NCBI GenBank assembly: GCA_947589225.1
Contig: CANQBC010000008.1
Location: forward strand, 1-64,000
Length of the DNA stretch: 64,000 bases
Direction: 5' to 3'
From: an uncultured Oscillospiraceae bacterium
GTDB lineage: Bacteria; Bacillota; Clostridia; Oscillospirales; Oscillospiraceae
Below, piece by piece: positions 38,821 to 47,013 of this stretch (positions within the stretch are counted from its first letter, which is position 1; each line of letters begins with the position of its first letter). The notes under the pieces were generated by a model. That model saw nothing but the letters and a program-made list of their open reading frames with translations, did not search any database and was not told the origin of the DNA. The position numbers were made by a program, and so were the translations under genes.

Positions 38821-39402
38821 ATGGATGCTGGATATACCATGACAGACGAGGAGCTCTGGGCTCTTGCCAACGGCGGTGACACCGAGGCGGAGGAGGAGCT
38901 GGTAAAGAGATATTCGGTAACGGTGAGGGTCTGCGCCCGCCCCTATTTCCTGACCGGGGGTGACAGCGAGGATCTCATTCAGGAGGGCATGTTTGGTCTG
39001 CTCTCCGCCCTCCGGCACTTTGACCCGCAGAAGTACGTATCATTCAAGACCTACGCGGAGCGGTGCATCAATTCCAGACTTGTTACGGCGATTCGCACCG
39101 CCTCCCGATTCAAGCACAGGCCCTTAAACGATTCCATCTCATTTGAATCCCCGCAGTTCGACGAAAGACAGATACTGTCCACAGGCAATTTGCGAGATCC
39201 CGAGGAAATGGTTATCACCAGGGAATTGACGGAGGAGCTCCGATCGGCGCTGTACGCGAAGCTGACAAAGCTTGAGCGCGGCGTTCTCAGCCTCTATCTG
39301 GAGGGGCTCTCCTACACGGATATAGCCGCGAGGCGCGGAATAAGTGTAAAATCCGTTGATAATGCCGTACAGCGCATCCGGCGCAAGCTGTCGGCGGTTT
39401 GA
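38821..39402 (+). CDS. sigH: RNA polymerase sigma factor, SigH (Spo0H) type
   Basis: 193 residues. Region 2: SEDLIQEGMFGLLSALRHFD and FKTYAERCINSRLVTAIRTA. The following KHRPLNDSISFESP and DPEEMVITRELTEE, and region 4 LSYTDIAARRGISVKSVDNA, match the early stationary-phase SigH layout closely. It would transcribe spoIIA and other entry-to-sporulation genes. ATG at 38821 has no clear ribosome binding site; ATG at 38839 (MTDEELWALA) is an alternative. Other SigH-like minor sigma factors cannot be excluded. Confidence 0.85.
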   Translation: MDAGYTMTDEELWALANGGDTEAEEELVKRYSVTVRVCARPYFLTGGDSEDLIQEGMFGLLSALRHFDPQKYVSFKTYAERCINSRLVTAIRTASRFKHRPLNDSISFESPQFDERQILSTGNLRDPEEMVITRELTEELRSALYAKLTKLERGVLSLYLEGLSYTDIAARRGISVKSVDNAVQRIRRKLSAV

Positions 39403-39477
39403 TCTGGCGTTAACAGCTTTTAGCTGACGCAAATATAGCCCACAGGGCAGATTTGTCAAAAGGAAGGTCCAAAAAGC

Positions 39478-39762
39478 ATGTACGAAGACAAGACATTGGT
39501 ATGCAAAGAGTGCGGCAAGGAGTTCGTCTTTACCGCCGGTGAGCAGGAGTTCTACGCGGAGCGCGGCTTCCAGAACGAGCCCCAGCGCTGCAAGGCCTGC
39601 CGTGATGCCCGCAAGAACGCCGTTCGCGGTCCCCGTGAGTTCTTCACCGCCACCTGCGCCATGTGCGGCGGCGAGGCCAAGGTTCCCTTTGAGCCCAAGT
39701 CCGACAGACCCGTGTACTGCAGCGAGTGCTTTGCGAAGATCAAGGAGCAGCAGCAGGGCTGA
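39478..39762 (+). CDS. CxxC-x17-CxxC zinc-ribbon protein
   Basis: 94 residues with two zinc-ribbon-like halves: CKECGKEFVFTAGEQEFY then CKACRDARK, and CAMCGGEAKVPF then VYCSECFAKI. This is the small protein family named for its CxxC spacing. Function unknown; nucleic-acid or ribosome association is often guessed. It has an AAAGGAAGG ribosome binding site and a terminator right after (39778-39808). Confidence 0.85.
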   Translation: MYEDKTLVCKECGKEFVFTAGEQEFYAERGFQNEPQRCKACRDARKNAVRGPREFFTATCAMCGGEAKVPFEPKSDRPVYCSECFAKIKEQQQG

Positions 39763-39777
39763 GCGCCAACAATGCAA

Positions 39778-39808
39778 AAAAAGACGGGCCTTTACCCGTC
39801 TTTTTTAT
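39778..39808 (+). terminator. Terminator after zinc-ribbon gene
   Basis: AAAAAGACGGG, loop CCTTTA, CCCGTCTTTTTT. Confidence 0.88.
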
Positions 39809-39976
39809 TTGTATGTAAGATTTTTGCCCGAAAACCGTCTTATGGAGTAGAGGGGCGCGGGATGGGAAGAGGAAAATCGCCCCATCCGGACGCCGGATGG
39901 CCGGGGCTGTGCGACGCGCAGCGGGCCCTGCGACGCGCCGCGGGCTTTGCCAACGGACAGATAAGGAGGAGAGAGC

Positions 39977-40537
39977 ATGGACGACGCGACCATCGTCGAT
40001 CTTTACTGGGCGCGGGACTCCCGGGCTATCGACGAGACACAGACAAAATACGCGGGCTTTTTGAGCGCCATCGCCATGAATCTGCTGAACGTGCGCGAGG
40101 ACGCGGAGGAGTGCGTCTCGGACACGTATCTCGCGGCTTGGAACGCCATACCTCCGGAGAGGCCGAACATTCTGCGGGCGTTTCTTGGGCGGATCGTCCG
40201 CAATCTCTCCCTGGATCGTCTGCGCCGCGGCCGCGCCCGGAAGCGCGGCGGCGGGGAGCCGGAGGCCATCTTTGAGGAGCTTGAGGAGATCCTGCCCGAC
40301 ACCCGGACGCCGGAGGGGGAGATGGAGCGGCGGGAGCTCCTGCGGGACATCGAGGACTTTCTGCGCGTCCAGCCGGAACGGCCCCGGAATATGTTCCTCC
40401 GCCGTTACTGGTACGCGGACAGCGTAAAGGTCATCGCGGCGCGGTACGGGCTGCGGGAGAACGCCGTATCCGCGCAGCTTTTGCGGACGCGCGGTAAGCT
40501 TAGGAGCTACCTGGCTGAAAGGGGATATGCGATATGA
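39977..40537 (+). CDS. ECF-like sigma-70 factor
   Basis: 186 residues. Region 2: NVREDAEECVSDTYLAAWNA and FLGRIVRNLSLDRLRR. Region 4: SVKVIAARYGLRENAVSAQL with an RTRGKLRSYL end. It lacks the region 1.2/3 of primary factors. GGAGGAG precedes the ATG. Its stop overlaps the next gene by four bases (ATGA), a typical pairing of a minor sigma factor with its regulator. The inducing signal is unknown. Confidence 0.9.
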   Translation: MDDATIVDLYWARDSRAIDETQTKYAGFLSAIAMNLLNVREDAEECVSDTYLAAWNAIPPERPNILRAFLGRIVRNLSLDRLRRGRARKRGGGEPEAIFEELEEILPDTRTPEGEMERRELLRDIEDFLRVQPERPRNMFLRRYWYADSVKVIAARYGLRENAVSAQLLRTRGKLRSYLAERGYAI

Positions 40538-41106
40538 CGGGCGAGGCTTTGTTTGAGGTGTTGGGCGATCTGGACGAGGGCCTTGTGGACGCCGCCGCGG
40601 CGGAGCCGAAACGACCCGCCGCAGGCCGCCGCGTGACGGCAATTATCTCCTTTGCCGCCTGCGCCGCGGCGGTGGGACTTCTGTTTTTCCTGCCGCGGGC
40701 GGAGAAAAAGGACCTTACTGGCGGCGATGTCAACGACCAGGCCGCGCCGGGGGAGAGCTGGAATGGGAATAACGGCTCGGAATGCCATGCCCCGGAAGGA
40801 GAGGGCGGCGACGCCTCCGATTTATCCGGCGGCGCGGCGGAGGGCCTGTGGTTTGAGGCCGTGGTGCTGGAGACGGGCGATGAGCTGACCGTCGCCCCGG
40901 TGGAGGGGTCGCTCTTCTACGGTCAGGCGGAGCGCGTTGTCCTGGATCTGACGGGGACGCCCCCGGAGGTCGTGCCGAAGGATCTGAAGCCGGGGGACAC
41001 GGTGCGGATAAGCTGCGACACGGAGGAGCTTATTTTCCGTGAGGACGGTTCCGCTGAGATCCACGAGATCCGTGAGATCGCCCTGACGGGCGGCGGACAG
41101 CCCTGA
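40534..41106 (+). CDS. Probable membrane-anchored anti-sigma partner
   Basis: 190 residues. The N-terminal cytoplasmic part (LFEVLGDLDEGLVDAAAAEP) is followed by one membrane span (AIISFAACAAAVGLLFFLP) and an extracytoplasmic acidic, glycine-rich region with a beta-type domain (VVLETGDELTVAPVEG). This layout is common in genes coupled to ECF-like sigma factors of Oscillospirales. Function as an anti-sigma factor is inferred from the coupling and topology; no zinc-binding HxxxCxxC motif is present. Confidence 0.65.
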   Translation: MTGEALFEVLGDLDEGLVDAAAAEPKRPAAGRRVTAIISFAACAAAVGLLFFLPRAEKKDLTGGDVNDQAAPGESWNGNNGSECHAPEGEGGDASDLSGGAAEGLWFEAVVLETGDELTVAPVEGSLFYGQAERVVLDLTGTPPEVVPKDLKPGDTVRISCDTEELIFREDGSAEIHEIREIALTGGGQP

Positions 41107-41121
41107 CCGCAATTTTTCCTA

Positions 41122-41149
41122 TTGAATTTCCGGCCAACGGTGTTATAAT
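41122..41149 (+). promoter_or_regulatory. Candidate promoter of the DUF1858 gene
   Basis: TTGAAT (41122-41127) and TATAAT (41144-41149), 16 bases apart. Confidence 0.6.
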
Positions 41150-41181
41150 AGTAGGGAAATCAAGAGAAGGAGGTCATTTTT

Positions 41182-41385
41182 ATGACATTTACAAAAGATA
41201 CCATCGTCGCCGAGGTCATGATGAAGGCCCCGCAGACCCAGCCGCTCTTTTTAAATATTGGCATGCACTGCCTGGGCTGCGCTTTTGCCACCGGGGAGAC
41301 CATCGAGCAGGCGTGCAACACCCACGGCGTTGACCCGGACGATTTCCTGGAGGAGCTCAACGATTTTCTGGCAAGCGAGGCATAA
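41182..41385 (+). CDS. DUF1858-domain protein
   Basis: 67 residues: TIVAEVMMKAPQTQPLFLNI, then GMHCLGCAFATGETIEQACN. The CxxC and surrounding hydrophobic pattern match the DUF1858 domain, also found at the N-terminus of ScdA/RIC-type iron-sulfur repair proteins. A role with metal or redox chemistry is likely but unproven. AGAAGGAGG precedes ATG. The palindromic terminator at 41394-41417 follows. Confidence 0.88.
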   Translation: MTFTKDTIVAEVMMKAPQTQPLFLNIGMHCLGCAFATGETIEQACNTHGVDPDDFLEELNDFLASEA

Positions 41386-41393
41386 AAACACCT

Positions 41394-41424
41394 GAAGGCG
41401 GACTTAAGTCCGCCTTCACTTTTA
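41394..41424 (+). terminator. Terminator after DUF1858 gene
   Basis: GAAGGCGGACTT followed by its exact complement AAGTCCGCCTTC, then ACTTTTA. Confidence 0.82.
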
Positions 41425-41435
41425 TGGGGTGAAGT

Positions 41436-42113
41436 ATGATAAAACTGTCGCCGAGGCTTCTGACCGTGGCGAAACTCGCCGGGAGCGGGAAAAGCGTGGT
41501 CGACGTGGGCACGGATCACGGGTATGTGCCCGTGTATTTTGCCCAAAAGGGGCTTTTTGAACGTATTGCCGCATCGGATATAAACGGAGGCCCGCTGGAG
41601 AGCGCCAGGGCCTCCGCCCGGGAGTACGGCGTTTTCGACAGGATCGCTTTCTATCTGTCCGACGGCCTGCGGGACGTGCCGGGGGCGTTTGACACCGTCG
41701 TTATTGCCGGTATGGGAGGGGAGACGATGGCGGATATCCTCTCGGCCTGCTCTTGGGCGAAGGATGCGAGGCTCATCCTGCAGCCGCAAAGCCGGGTGGA
41801 GGAGCTTGGGGCGTATTTGAAATCCGCCGGCTTTGTGTGCCAAAGGGCGCTTTTGTGCCGGGACTCCGGGAGGTGCTATCTGGCGTTCTCGGCATCGGCG
41901 GGGGAGGGCGGATTTGACATTGCCCGCGCGCTTCTTGATTCCCGCGACGGGCTTTTGAGGGAGTGTGTGGAAAAGGAGGTCATTCGGGTCGGAAGGGCCG
42001 TTTCCGGGATGGAGAGCGGCAGTGCCGCGCCGGAGGCGGGAATAACGCTTATGAAAAACAAGCTTTCACGGCTTGAGAACATATTGAGGGAGGTAAACTC
42101 ATGGCAAAATTGA
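41436..42113 (+). CDS. trmK: tRNA (adenine(22)-N1)-methyltransferase
   Basis: 225 residues. The SAM-binding motif SVVDVGTDHGYVPVYFAQKG near residue 24, 'IAASDINGGPLESAR', 'TVVIAGMGGETMADIL' and 'LILQPQSRVEELGAYL' are hallmarks of TrmK (YqfN). It methylates A22 of certain tRNAs. It overlaps the next gene by 13 bases; the trmK-nif3 pair is conserved across Firmicutes. Confidence 0.94.
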   Translation: MIKLSPRLLTVAKLAGSGKSVVDVGTDHGYVPVYFAQKGLFERIAASDINGGPLESARASAREYGVFDRIAFYLSDGLRDVPGAFDTVVIAGMGGETMADILSACSWAKDARLILQPQSRVEELGAYLKSAGFVCQRALLCRDSGRCYLAFSASAGEGGFDIARALLDSRDGLLRECVEKEVIRVGRAVSGMESGSAAPEAGITLMKNKLSRLENILREVNSWQN

Positions 42114-42862
42114 GCGGCATTTATGAAAAAATCACGGAGCTTGCCCCGGTGGAGCTGAAGCTGGGCTTCGACAACGTGGGGCTTCTGGTGGGCTCCTGGG
42201 AGGATGAGGTAGAGCGCGTCCTGTGCGCGCTGGACATAACCGAGGACGTGATAGAGGAGGGGAGGCGCATCGGCGCCGACCTCATCGTCTCCCACCACCC
42301 CCTGTTCTTTGAGCGGAAGGACGTGACGGATTCGGATACCGCCGGTTCCCGCGTCCTGCGCCTTGCCCGCGCCGGGATGAGCGCCGTCTGTATGCACACG
42401 AACCTTGACATCGCCCCGGGCGGGGTCAACGACGCCCTCTGCGCCGCCCTGGGGATCGGGGACGCCGCGCCCTTTGGCGCGGAGCAGTGCGGGCGGATCG
42501 GCTGGGTTCCGGAGCAGGACCTTTTCGACTTTATGGCCCACGTCAAGGGCGCGCTGGGCGCGAACGGCCTTCGGTATGTGGACGCCGGGAGGCCCGTCCA
42601 CCGCGTGGCCGTGCTGGGCGGCGCGGGGGGCGACGAGATGGCGGAGGCCCTGGAGGCCGGGGCGGACACCTACGTCACCGCGGACGTGAAGCATCACCAG
42701 TTCATCGACGCCGGGGAGCTGGGCGTCAACCTCGTCGACGCCGGACACTTCCCCACGGAGAACGTGGTGATCCCGGTTCTGGCGGAGCTCATCGCCGGGG
42801 CATTCCCGGAGGTCGACGTCAGAATATCCGAAGTCCACGCCCAGCCGGAGAGATTTTTCTGA
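42101..42862 (+). CDS. Nif3-like dinuclear metal-centre protein (DUF34)
   Basis: 253 residues. Metal ligands are in LIVSHHPLFFER near residue 64, in CMHTNLDIAPGGVND near 99, and in the C-terminal VDAGHFPTENVVIPVLAELI. It is the short form lacking the PII-like insert of longer Nif3 proteins. Often labelled GTP cyclohydrolase 1 type 2, but its true substrate is unsettled. Co-translated with trmK. Confidence 0.92.
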   Translation: MAKLSGIYEKITELAPVELKLGFDNVGLLVGSWEDEVERVLCALDITEDVIEEGRRIGADLIVSHHPLFFERKDVTDSDTAGSRVLRLARAGMSAVCMHTNLDIAPGGVNDALCAALGIGDAAPFGAEQCGRIGWVPEQDLFDFMAHVKGALGANGLRYVDAGRPVHRVAVLGGAGGDEMAEALEAGADTYVTADVKHHQFIDAGELGVNLVDAGHFPTENVVIPVLAELIAGAFPEVDVRISEVHAQPERFF

Positions 42863-42873
42863 TAAGTCAACAT

Positions 42874-43009
42874 TGATTTACGCGTTTTAATACGGTATAA
42901 TAACAAAGGCCCCGGCTGACGGGGCCTGAAATTATGCGCCGCATCCTGAGTACCGCCCGGCCCGACAGAACCGGGGGCAAAGGGAGCGACAGCAGGAGGT
43001 AATGGTAAA
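42874..43009 (+). promoter_or_regulatory. Promoter and structured leader of the ECF-S/coaX operon
   Basis: TTGATT (42874-42879) and TATAAT (42896-42901) are followed by about 100 bases of leader. It contains AGGCCCCG/CGGGGCCT (42907-42927), then an outer pair TCCTG (42944-42948) with CAGGA (42993-42997) enclosing CCGCCCGG/CCGGGGG. CAGGA overlaps the AGGAGG ribosome binding site (42994-42999), so folding could block translation. The class is not recognised. Confidence 0.5.
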
Positions 43010-43597
43010 ATGAATAGCGAAAACTCTGTCAAGACGAGGAAGCTCGTGCTCCTCGCCATCCTCACGGCCATCATCGTGGTGCTGCAGGTGATCACCCAGT
43101 TCATCAAGCCCGGCTTCTTCCCGATCACGCTCTCGCTGACGCCCATCATCGTGGGCGCGGCCCTGTGCGGCGCGGGGGCGGGCGCGTTTCTGGGCTTCGT
43201 GTTCAGCGTGATGGTGCTCCTGGACCCCGCCACCGGCGCGTTCCTGGCCGTCTCCGTCCCCGGCACGGTGGTCACCGTCCTTTTGAAGGGCACGCTGGCG
43301 GGCCTCGTCTCCGGGCTTGTATACAGGGTTCTGGAGAAGAAAAACGAGTACGTTGCTGCCGTCAGCGCGGGCATCGTCAGCCCCTGCGTCAACACAGGCA
43401 TCTTCTTCCTCGGCTGTATGCTGTTCTTTTCCGACTTCATCCTGGGCCTGGGCGTCAGCGACAACATCATCGTCGCCATCGCCGTGGGGATGATAGGCGC
43501 GAACTTCTTTGTGGAGCTGGCCGTCAACGTGGTGCTCTCCGGCGTCATTGTGATGCTGGTGAAGAACGGGCGGAAGATCCTGAAGCTTGAGAAATGA
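43010..43597 (+). CDS. ECF transporter S component, probably for pantothenate
   Basis: Substrate-capture membrane protein of 195 residues with six hydrophobic spans (LVLLAILTAIIVVLQVITQF, LTPIIVGAALCGAGAGAFLG, VSPCVNTGIFFLGCMLFF). The 'FFPITLSLTPIIVGAALCG' segment is typical of energy-coupling-factor S subunits for vitamins. Adjacency to coaX, which phosphorylates pantothenate, makes pantothenate the best guess. The shared EcfA/EcfT module is not in this window. GGAGG lies 10 bases upstream of the ATG. Confidence 0.82.
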   Translation: MNSENSVKTRKLVLLAILTAIIVVLQVITQFIKPGFFPITLSLTPIIVGAALCGAGAGAFLGFVFSVMVLLDPATGAFLAVSVPGTVVTVLLKGTLAGLVSGLVYRVLEKKNEYVAAVSAGIVSPCVNTGIFFLGCMLFFSDFILGLGVSDNIIVAIAVGMIGANFFVELAVNVVLSGVIVMLVKNGRKILKLEK

Positions 43598-43616
43598 TTT
43601 TTGAGGGGGCGTAAAT

Positions 43617-44390
43617 ATGCTTCTGGCGGTAGACATCGGCAACACCCACATCTGCCTTGGCTGTATGGAGGGGCTGAAGATCCTCAAAATGGTACGGCTC
43701 ACCACCAACAAGCTCAAGACGGATTTTGAATACGCGTCCGACATACGCCACTTCTTTGACTTCTTCGACATAGACGCCTCCGCCCTGGACGGGGCCATCG
43801 TCTCCTCCGTGGTGCCGCCGCTGACCAACGCCTTCTCCGGCGCTGTGAAGCTGGCCACGGGCGTGACCCCCATGATCCTGGGCAAGGGCGTGAAAACCGG
43901 CGTCAACATCCTCATCGACGACCCGGCGCAGACCGGCGCGGATCTGGTGGCCGCCGCCGCGGGGGCCTTGAAGCTCTACACCCCGCCCCTCATCATCATC
44001 GACATGGGCACCGCCACCACCATCTCCGTCCTCAATAAGGCGGGGTCTTTCATCGGCGGCACCATCGGCCCCGGCGTGGCCCTGGGCCTCGCGGCCCTCA
44101 GCTCCGGCACCAGCCAGCTTCCCAACATCTCTCTGGAGGCCCCGACAAAGGTCATCGGCACCAACACCGTGGACAGTATGCGCTCCGGCGCGGTTCTGGG
44201 CGCGGCGGCCATGCTGGACGGGATGATCGAGCGCATCGAGGAGGAGCTTGGCGGCGAGGCCACAGTGGTCGCCACCGGCGGCATCGCCGCCTCCATCGCC
44301 CCGCTGTGCCGGCGGAAGATCCGGGTCAACGACGACCTGCTGCTCACCGGCCTTGCCGTCATCTTCGAAAAGAACAGGAAAAAGGGATAA
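43617..44390 (+). CDS. coaX: Type III pantothenate kinase
   Basis: First step of CoA synthesis: pantothenate to 4'-phosphopantothenate. 257 residues of the ASKHA fold. Motifs: AVDIGNTHICLG at residue 4, 'TGADLVAAAAGA' near 100, IIIDMGTATTISVLNKAG near 122 with catalytic Asp, and VATGGIAASIAPL near 219. It is 19 bases after the S component gene. The terminator at 44418-44448 follows. Confidence 0.96.
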   Translation: MLLAVDIGNTHICLGCMEGLKILKMVRLTTNKLKTDFEYASDIRHFFDFFDIDASALDGAIVSSVVPPLTNAFSGAVKLATGVTPMILGKGVKTGVNILIDDPAQTGADLVAAAAGALKLYTPPLIIIDMGTATTISVLNKAGSFIGGTIGPGVALGLAALSSGTSQLPNISLEAPTKVIGTNTVDSMRSGAVLGAAAMLDGMIERIEEELGGEATVVATGGIAASIAPLCRRKIRVNDDLLLTGLAVIFEKNRKKG

Positions 44391-44417
44391 ACGGGCCGCG
44401 CACGCGGCAAAAAAATT

Positions 44418-44448
44418 CGCCCCCGGCTTCGGCCCGGGGGCGTTTTTT
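44418..44448 (+). terminator. Terminator after coaX
   Basis: CGCCCCCGG and CCGGGGGCG arms followed by six T. A preceding GCCGCG/CGCGGC hairpin is also present. The rest of 44391-44636 holds no gene. Confidence 0.9.
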
Positions 44449-44636
44449 GATTTTACAAGACCTTGTCATGTTCACCGGCCCGTCCGGCGCCCGGAGCGTC
44501 AAAAATTTTCAGCGCATCCTCCGGGGGAACAGCGCTCGTTACGCTTAAATGTGATCCATGGAGGCTTTTGAATAAATATTTGATTAAACGCTTTAACCGA
44601 GCGGCGCGAATGAAATGGTTTAGTCAAATATCAGTA

Positions 44637-46412
44637 TTACTCCTCGCGCGCCGTCACGGCGATATTGAGCTCGGCAAGCTGCTTTTCCGTGACCTCGCCG
44701 GGGGCGCCCATCATCACGTCCTGGGCGTTCTTGTTCATGGGGAAGGGGATGACCTCGCGGATGGTCTCGGAGCCGGTGAGCAGCATGATCATCCTGTCCA
44801 CGCCGGGGGCGATGCCCGCGTGCGGGGGCGCGCCGTAGCAGAAGGCGTTGTACATGGCGGGGAACTTGGCCTTCACGTCCTCCTCCCCTAAGCGCACCAG
44901 CCGGAACGCCTCGATCATGATCTCCGGGTCGTGGTTGCGCACCGCTCCGGAGGAGAGCTCCACGCCGTTGCACACCAGGTCGTACTGGTAGGCGGTGATG
45001 GACAGGGGATCCACCTCGCCCGCCGCGGCCTTTTGCAGGATCTCCAGCCCGCCGTTGGGCATGGAGAAGGGGTTGTGGCAGAACTCCAGCTCGCCGGATT
45101 CCTCGCCGATCTCATACATGGGGAAGTCCACGATCCAACAGAAGGCGTACTGCTCCGCGTCCATGTGGTTGGGGCAGAGAGCGCCGAGCTTGGCGCGCAG
45201 CACGCCGGCGGTCTTTTGGGCGTCCGGCTTCTCCCCGGCGGTGAGGCCCACAAAGCAACCGGGGGTCAGGCCCAGCGCCTCCACCGCGGCGTCCTTCACC
45301 GGCTCCACAAATTTCGCGATACCGCCCACGACGGAGGAGTGTTCGTCATAGCGGAACCAGTAGGCCTTCTGGCCCGCCTGAACCTCCACATCGGCGCAGA
45401 GCTTGTCGATCTGCTTGCGGGTGGCGGTGAAATCGGTGACCACCACGGCCTTGACGGTCTGCCCCTCAAAAGGCCCGAAGCCGCACGACCCCAGCACGTC
45501 CGTGGCGTCCCGGACTGTCAGGTCGATCCGAAGGTCGGGCTTGTCCGAGCCGTACTTTTCCATGGCCTCCAGGTAGGGGATGCGGACGAAGGGGGCCTCC
45601 GAGGCCCTGTTGTAGGCACCGTATTTGGCGAAGATGGGGGGCAGGACGCGCTCCAAGACGGAGAAAACGTCCTCCTGACCGGCGAAGGCCATCTCCATGT
45701 CCAGCTGGTAGAACTCGCCGGGGGAACGGTCGCCCCGGGCGTCCTCGTCCCGGAAGCAGGGGGCGATCTGGAAATAGCGGTCGAAGCCGGAGGTCATCAG
45801 GAGCTGCTTGAACTGCTGGGGCGCCTGGGGCAGGGCGTAAAACTTGCCGGGATGCTTCCGGCTGGGTACCAGGTAGTCCCTGGCCCCCTCGGGGGAGGAG
45901 GCGGTGAGGATGGGGGTGGTGATCTCCAAAAAGCCCTCGTCGATCATGGCGTTCCGCAGCGCCGCCACCACCTTCGAGCGGAGGACGATGTTCTTTTTCA
46001 CTTCGGGATTTCTGAGGTCGAGATAGCGGTATTTGAGCCGGATGGCCTCGTCGGCCTCCTTCGAGCGATTGATCTGGAAGGGCAGCTCGTTGTAGCGGCA
46101 GCGGCCAAGCACTTCGATGGACTCCGGCACCACCTCGATGTCGCCGGTGGGGAGATTCGGGTTCTTGCTGCTGCGCTCCCGCACCGTGCCGTTCACCGCG
46201 ATGGTGGATTCCTTGTTGAGGGATCTGACCTGATTCAAAATGCCCTCGTCCTCAATGACTACCTGGGTGGTGCCGTAGAAGTCGCGGAGGACGAGAAACG
46301 CCAGATTATTGCTGACGGCACGGACGTTCTCCATCCACCCGGCGAGCCGCACGGAGGCGCCCGCGTCTTTAAGGCGCAGCTCACCGCAGGTATGTGTGCG
46401 TGATTGGATCAT
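44637..46412 (-). CDS. aspS: Aspartyl-tRNA synthetase
   Basis: Class II synthetase of 591 residues. OB-fold anticodon domain: VRLAGWMENVRAVSNNLAFL. Motif 2: FRDEDARGDRSPGEFYQLD. A GAD insertion domain (about residues 290-410) marks the bacterial type. Motif 3: GIAPGVDRMIMLLTG. ATG at 46412 is chosen with GGAG 8 bases upstream. Last gene of the hisS-unknown-aspS cluster. Confidence 0.97.
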   Translation of the reverse strand: MIQSRTHTCGELRLKDAGASVRLAGWMENVRAVSNNLAFLVLRDFYGTTQVVIEDEGILNQVRSLNKESTIAVNGTVRERSSKNPNLPTGDIEVVPESIEVLGRCRYNELPFQINRSKEADEAIRLKYRYLDLRNPEVKKNIVLRSKVVAALRNAMIDEGFLEITTPILTASSPEGARDYLVPSRKHPGKFYALPQAPQQFKQLLMTSGFDRYFQIAPCFRDEDARGDRSPGEFYQLDMEMAFAGQEDVFSVLERVLPPIFAKYGAYNRASEAPFVRIPYLEAMEKYGSDKPDLRIDLTVRDATDVLGSCGFGPFEGQTVKAVVVTDFTATRKQIDKLCADVEVQAGQKAYWFRYDEHSSVVGGIAKFVEPVKDAAVEALGLTPGCFVGLTAGEKPDAQKTAGVLRAKLGALCPNHMDAEQYAFCWIVDFPMYEIGEESGELEFCHNPFSMPNGGLEILQKAAAGEVDPLSITAYQYDLVCNGVELSSGAVRNHDPEIMIEAFRLVRLGEEDVKAKFPAMYNAFCYGAPPHAGIAPGVDRMIMLLTGSETIREVIPFPMNKNAQDVMMGAPGEVTEKQLAELNIAVTAREE

Positions 46413-46496
46413 GGTTATCACTCCGATTTCTATATGATCATGTGTTTATCGATTGTTTCGATGATCTCGCGAACTTCTCATGGCGCAAGCAGCGCG

Positions 46497-47009
46497 TCAC
46501 GCCCCAGGCACGCCATCCTCCTCTGTGGGCTCGGGATAGAGGGATTCAATGACATCGTATACCTTCCTCGCCCAGCCGTCAAGATCCTGGGTCGTGACGA
46601 CGGTGGCGCTGTCGCCGGTGAGGCGGAGCTTTCCGCCCACATACTCCGCCGTCAGGGTGCTGTCGGAGATGGTGCAGCTGAAGGTGACAGACCAGCATAT
46701 GTCGCCCTCCGTGGGGTCGGGCAGCTTGTCGGAGAAAAGGCCCGCCGGCGTCATGCCGAAGCCCTTTCCGTCAAAAAGCTCCGTGAGCCGCTTGAGCGCC
46801 GCGTCGTCGCCGGTGAGAATGAGGGCCTCCGCCCGCGCCCCGGTGGGGTCAAAGATCTCGGCTGATACGGCGGCGTTGCTGACGGCGGCGAAGTTGAATA
46901 TGCCGGAGGCGTATCTCTCCGGCCCCATGGGGCGGCAGAGGATGAGCCCCACCACAAGGATCACCGAAAGCAATATGGCGGCCACGAGGACTGTCTGTTT
47001 GCGCGACAT
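46497..47009 (-). CDS. Membrane-anchored protein of unknown function between hisS and aspS
   Basis: 170 residues. One N-terminal hydrophobic segment (VLVAAILLSVILVVGLILC) serves as anchor or signal; Cys25 follows but the context is not a good lipobox. The rest is a small alpha/beta domain with 'ALILTGDDAALKRLTELFDG' and 'DICWSVTFSCTISDSTLTAE'. Not recognised. It starts 4 bases after hisS on the same strand, so it is in the operon, but a synthetase-related role is not implied by its sequence. Confidence 0.7.
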   Translation of the reverse strand: MSRKQTVLVAAILLSVILVVGLILCRPMGPERYASGIFNFAAVSNAAVSAEIFDPTGARAEALILTGDDAALKRLTELFDGKGFGMTPAGLFSDKLPDPTEGDICWSVTFSCTISDSTLTAEYVGGKLRLTGDSATVVTTQDLDGWARKVYDVIESLYPEPTEEDGVPGA

Positions 47010-47013
47010 GGGA

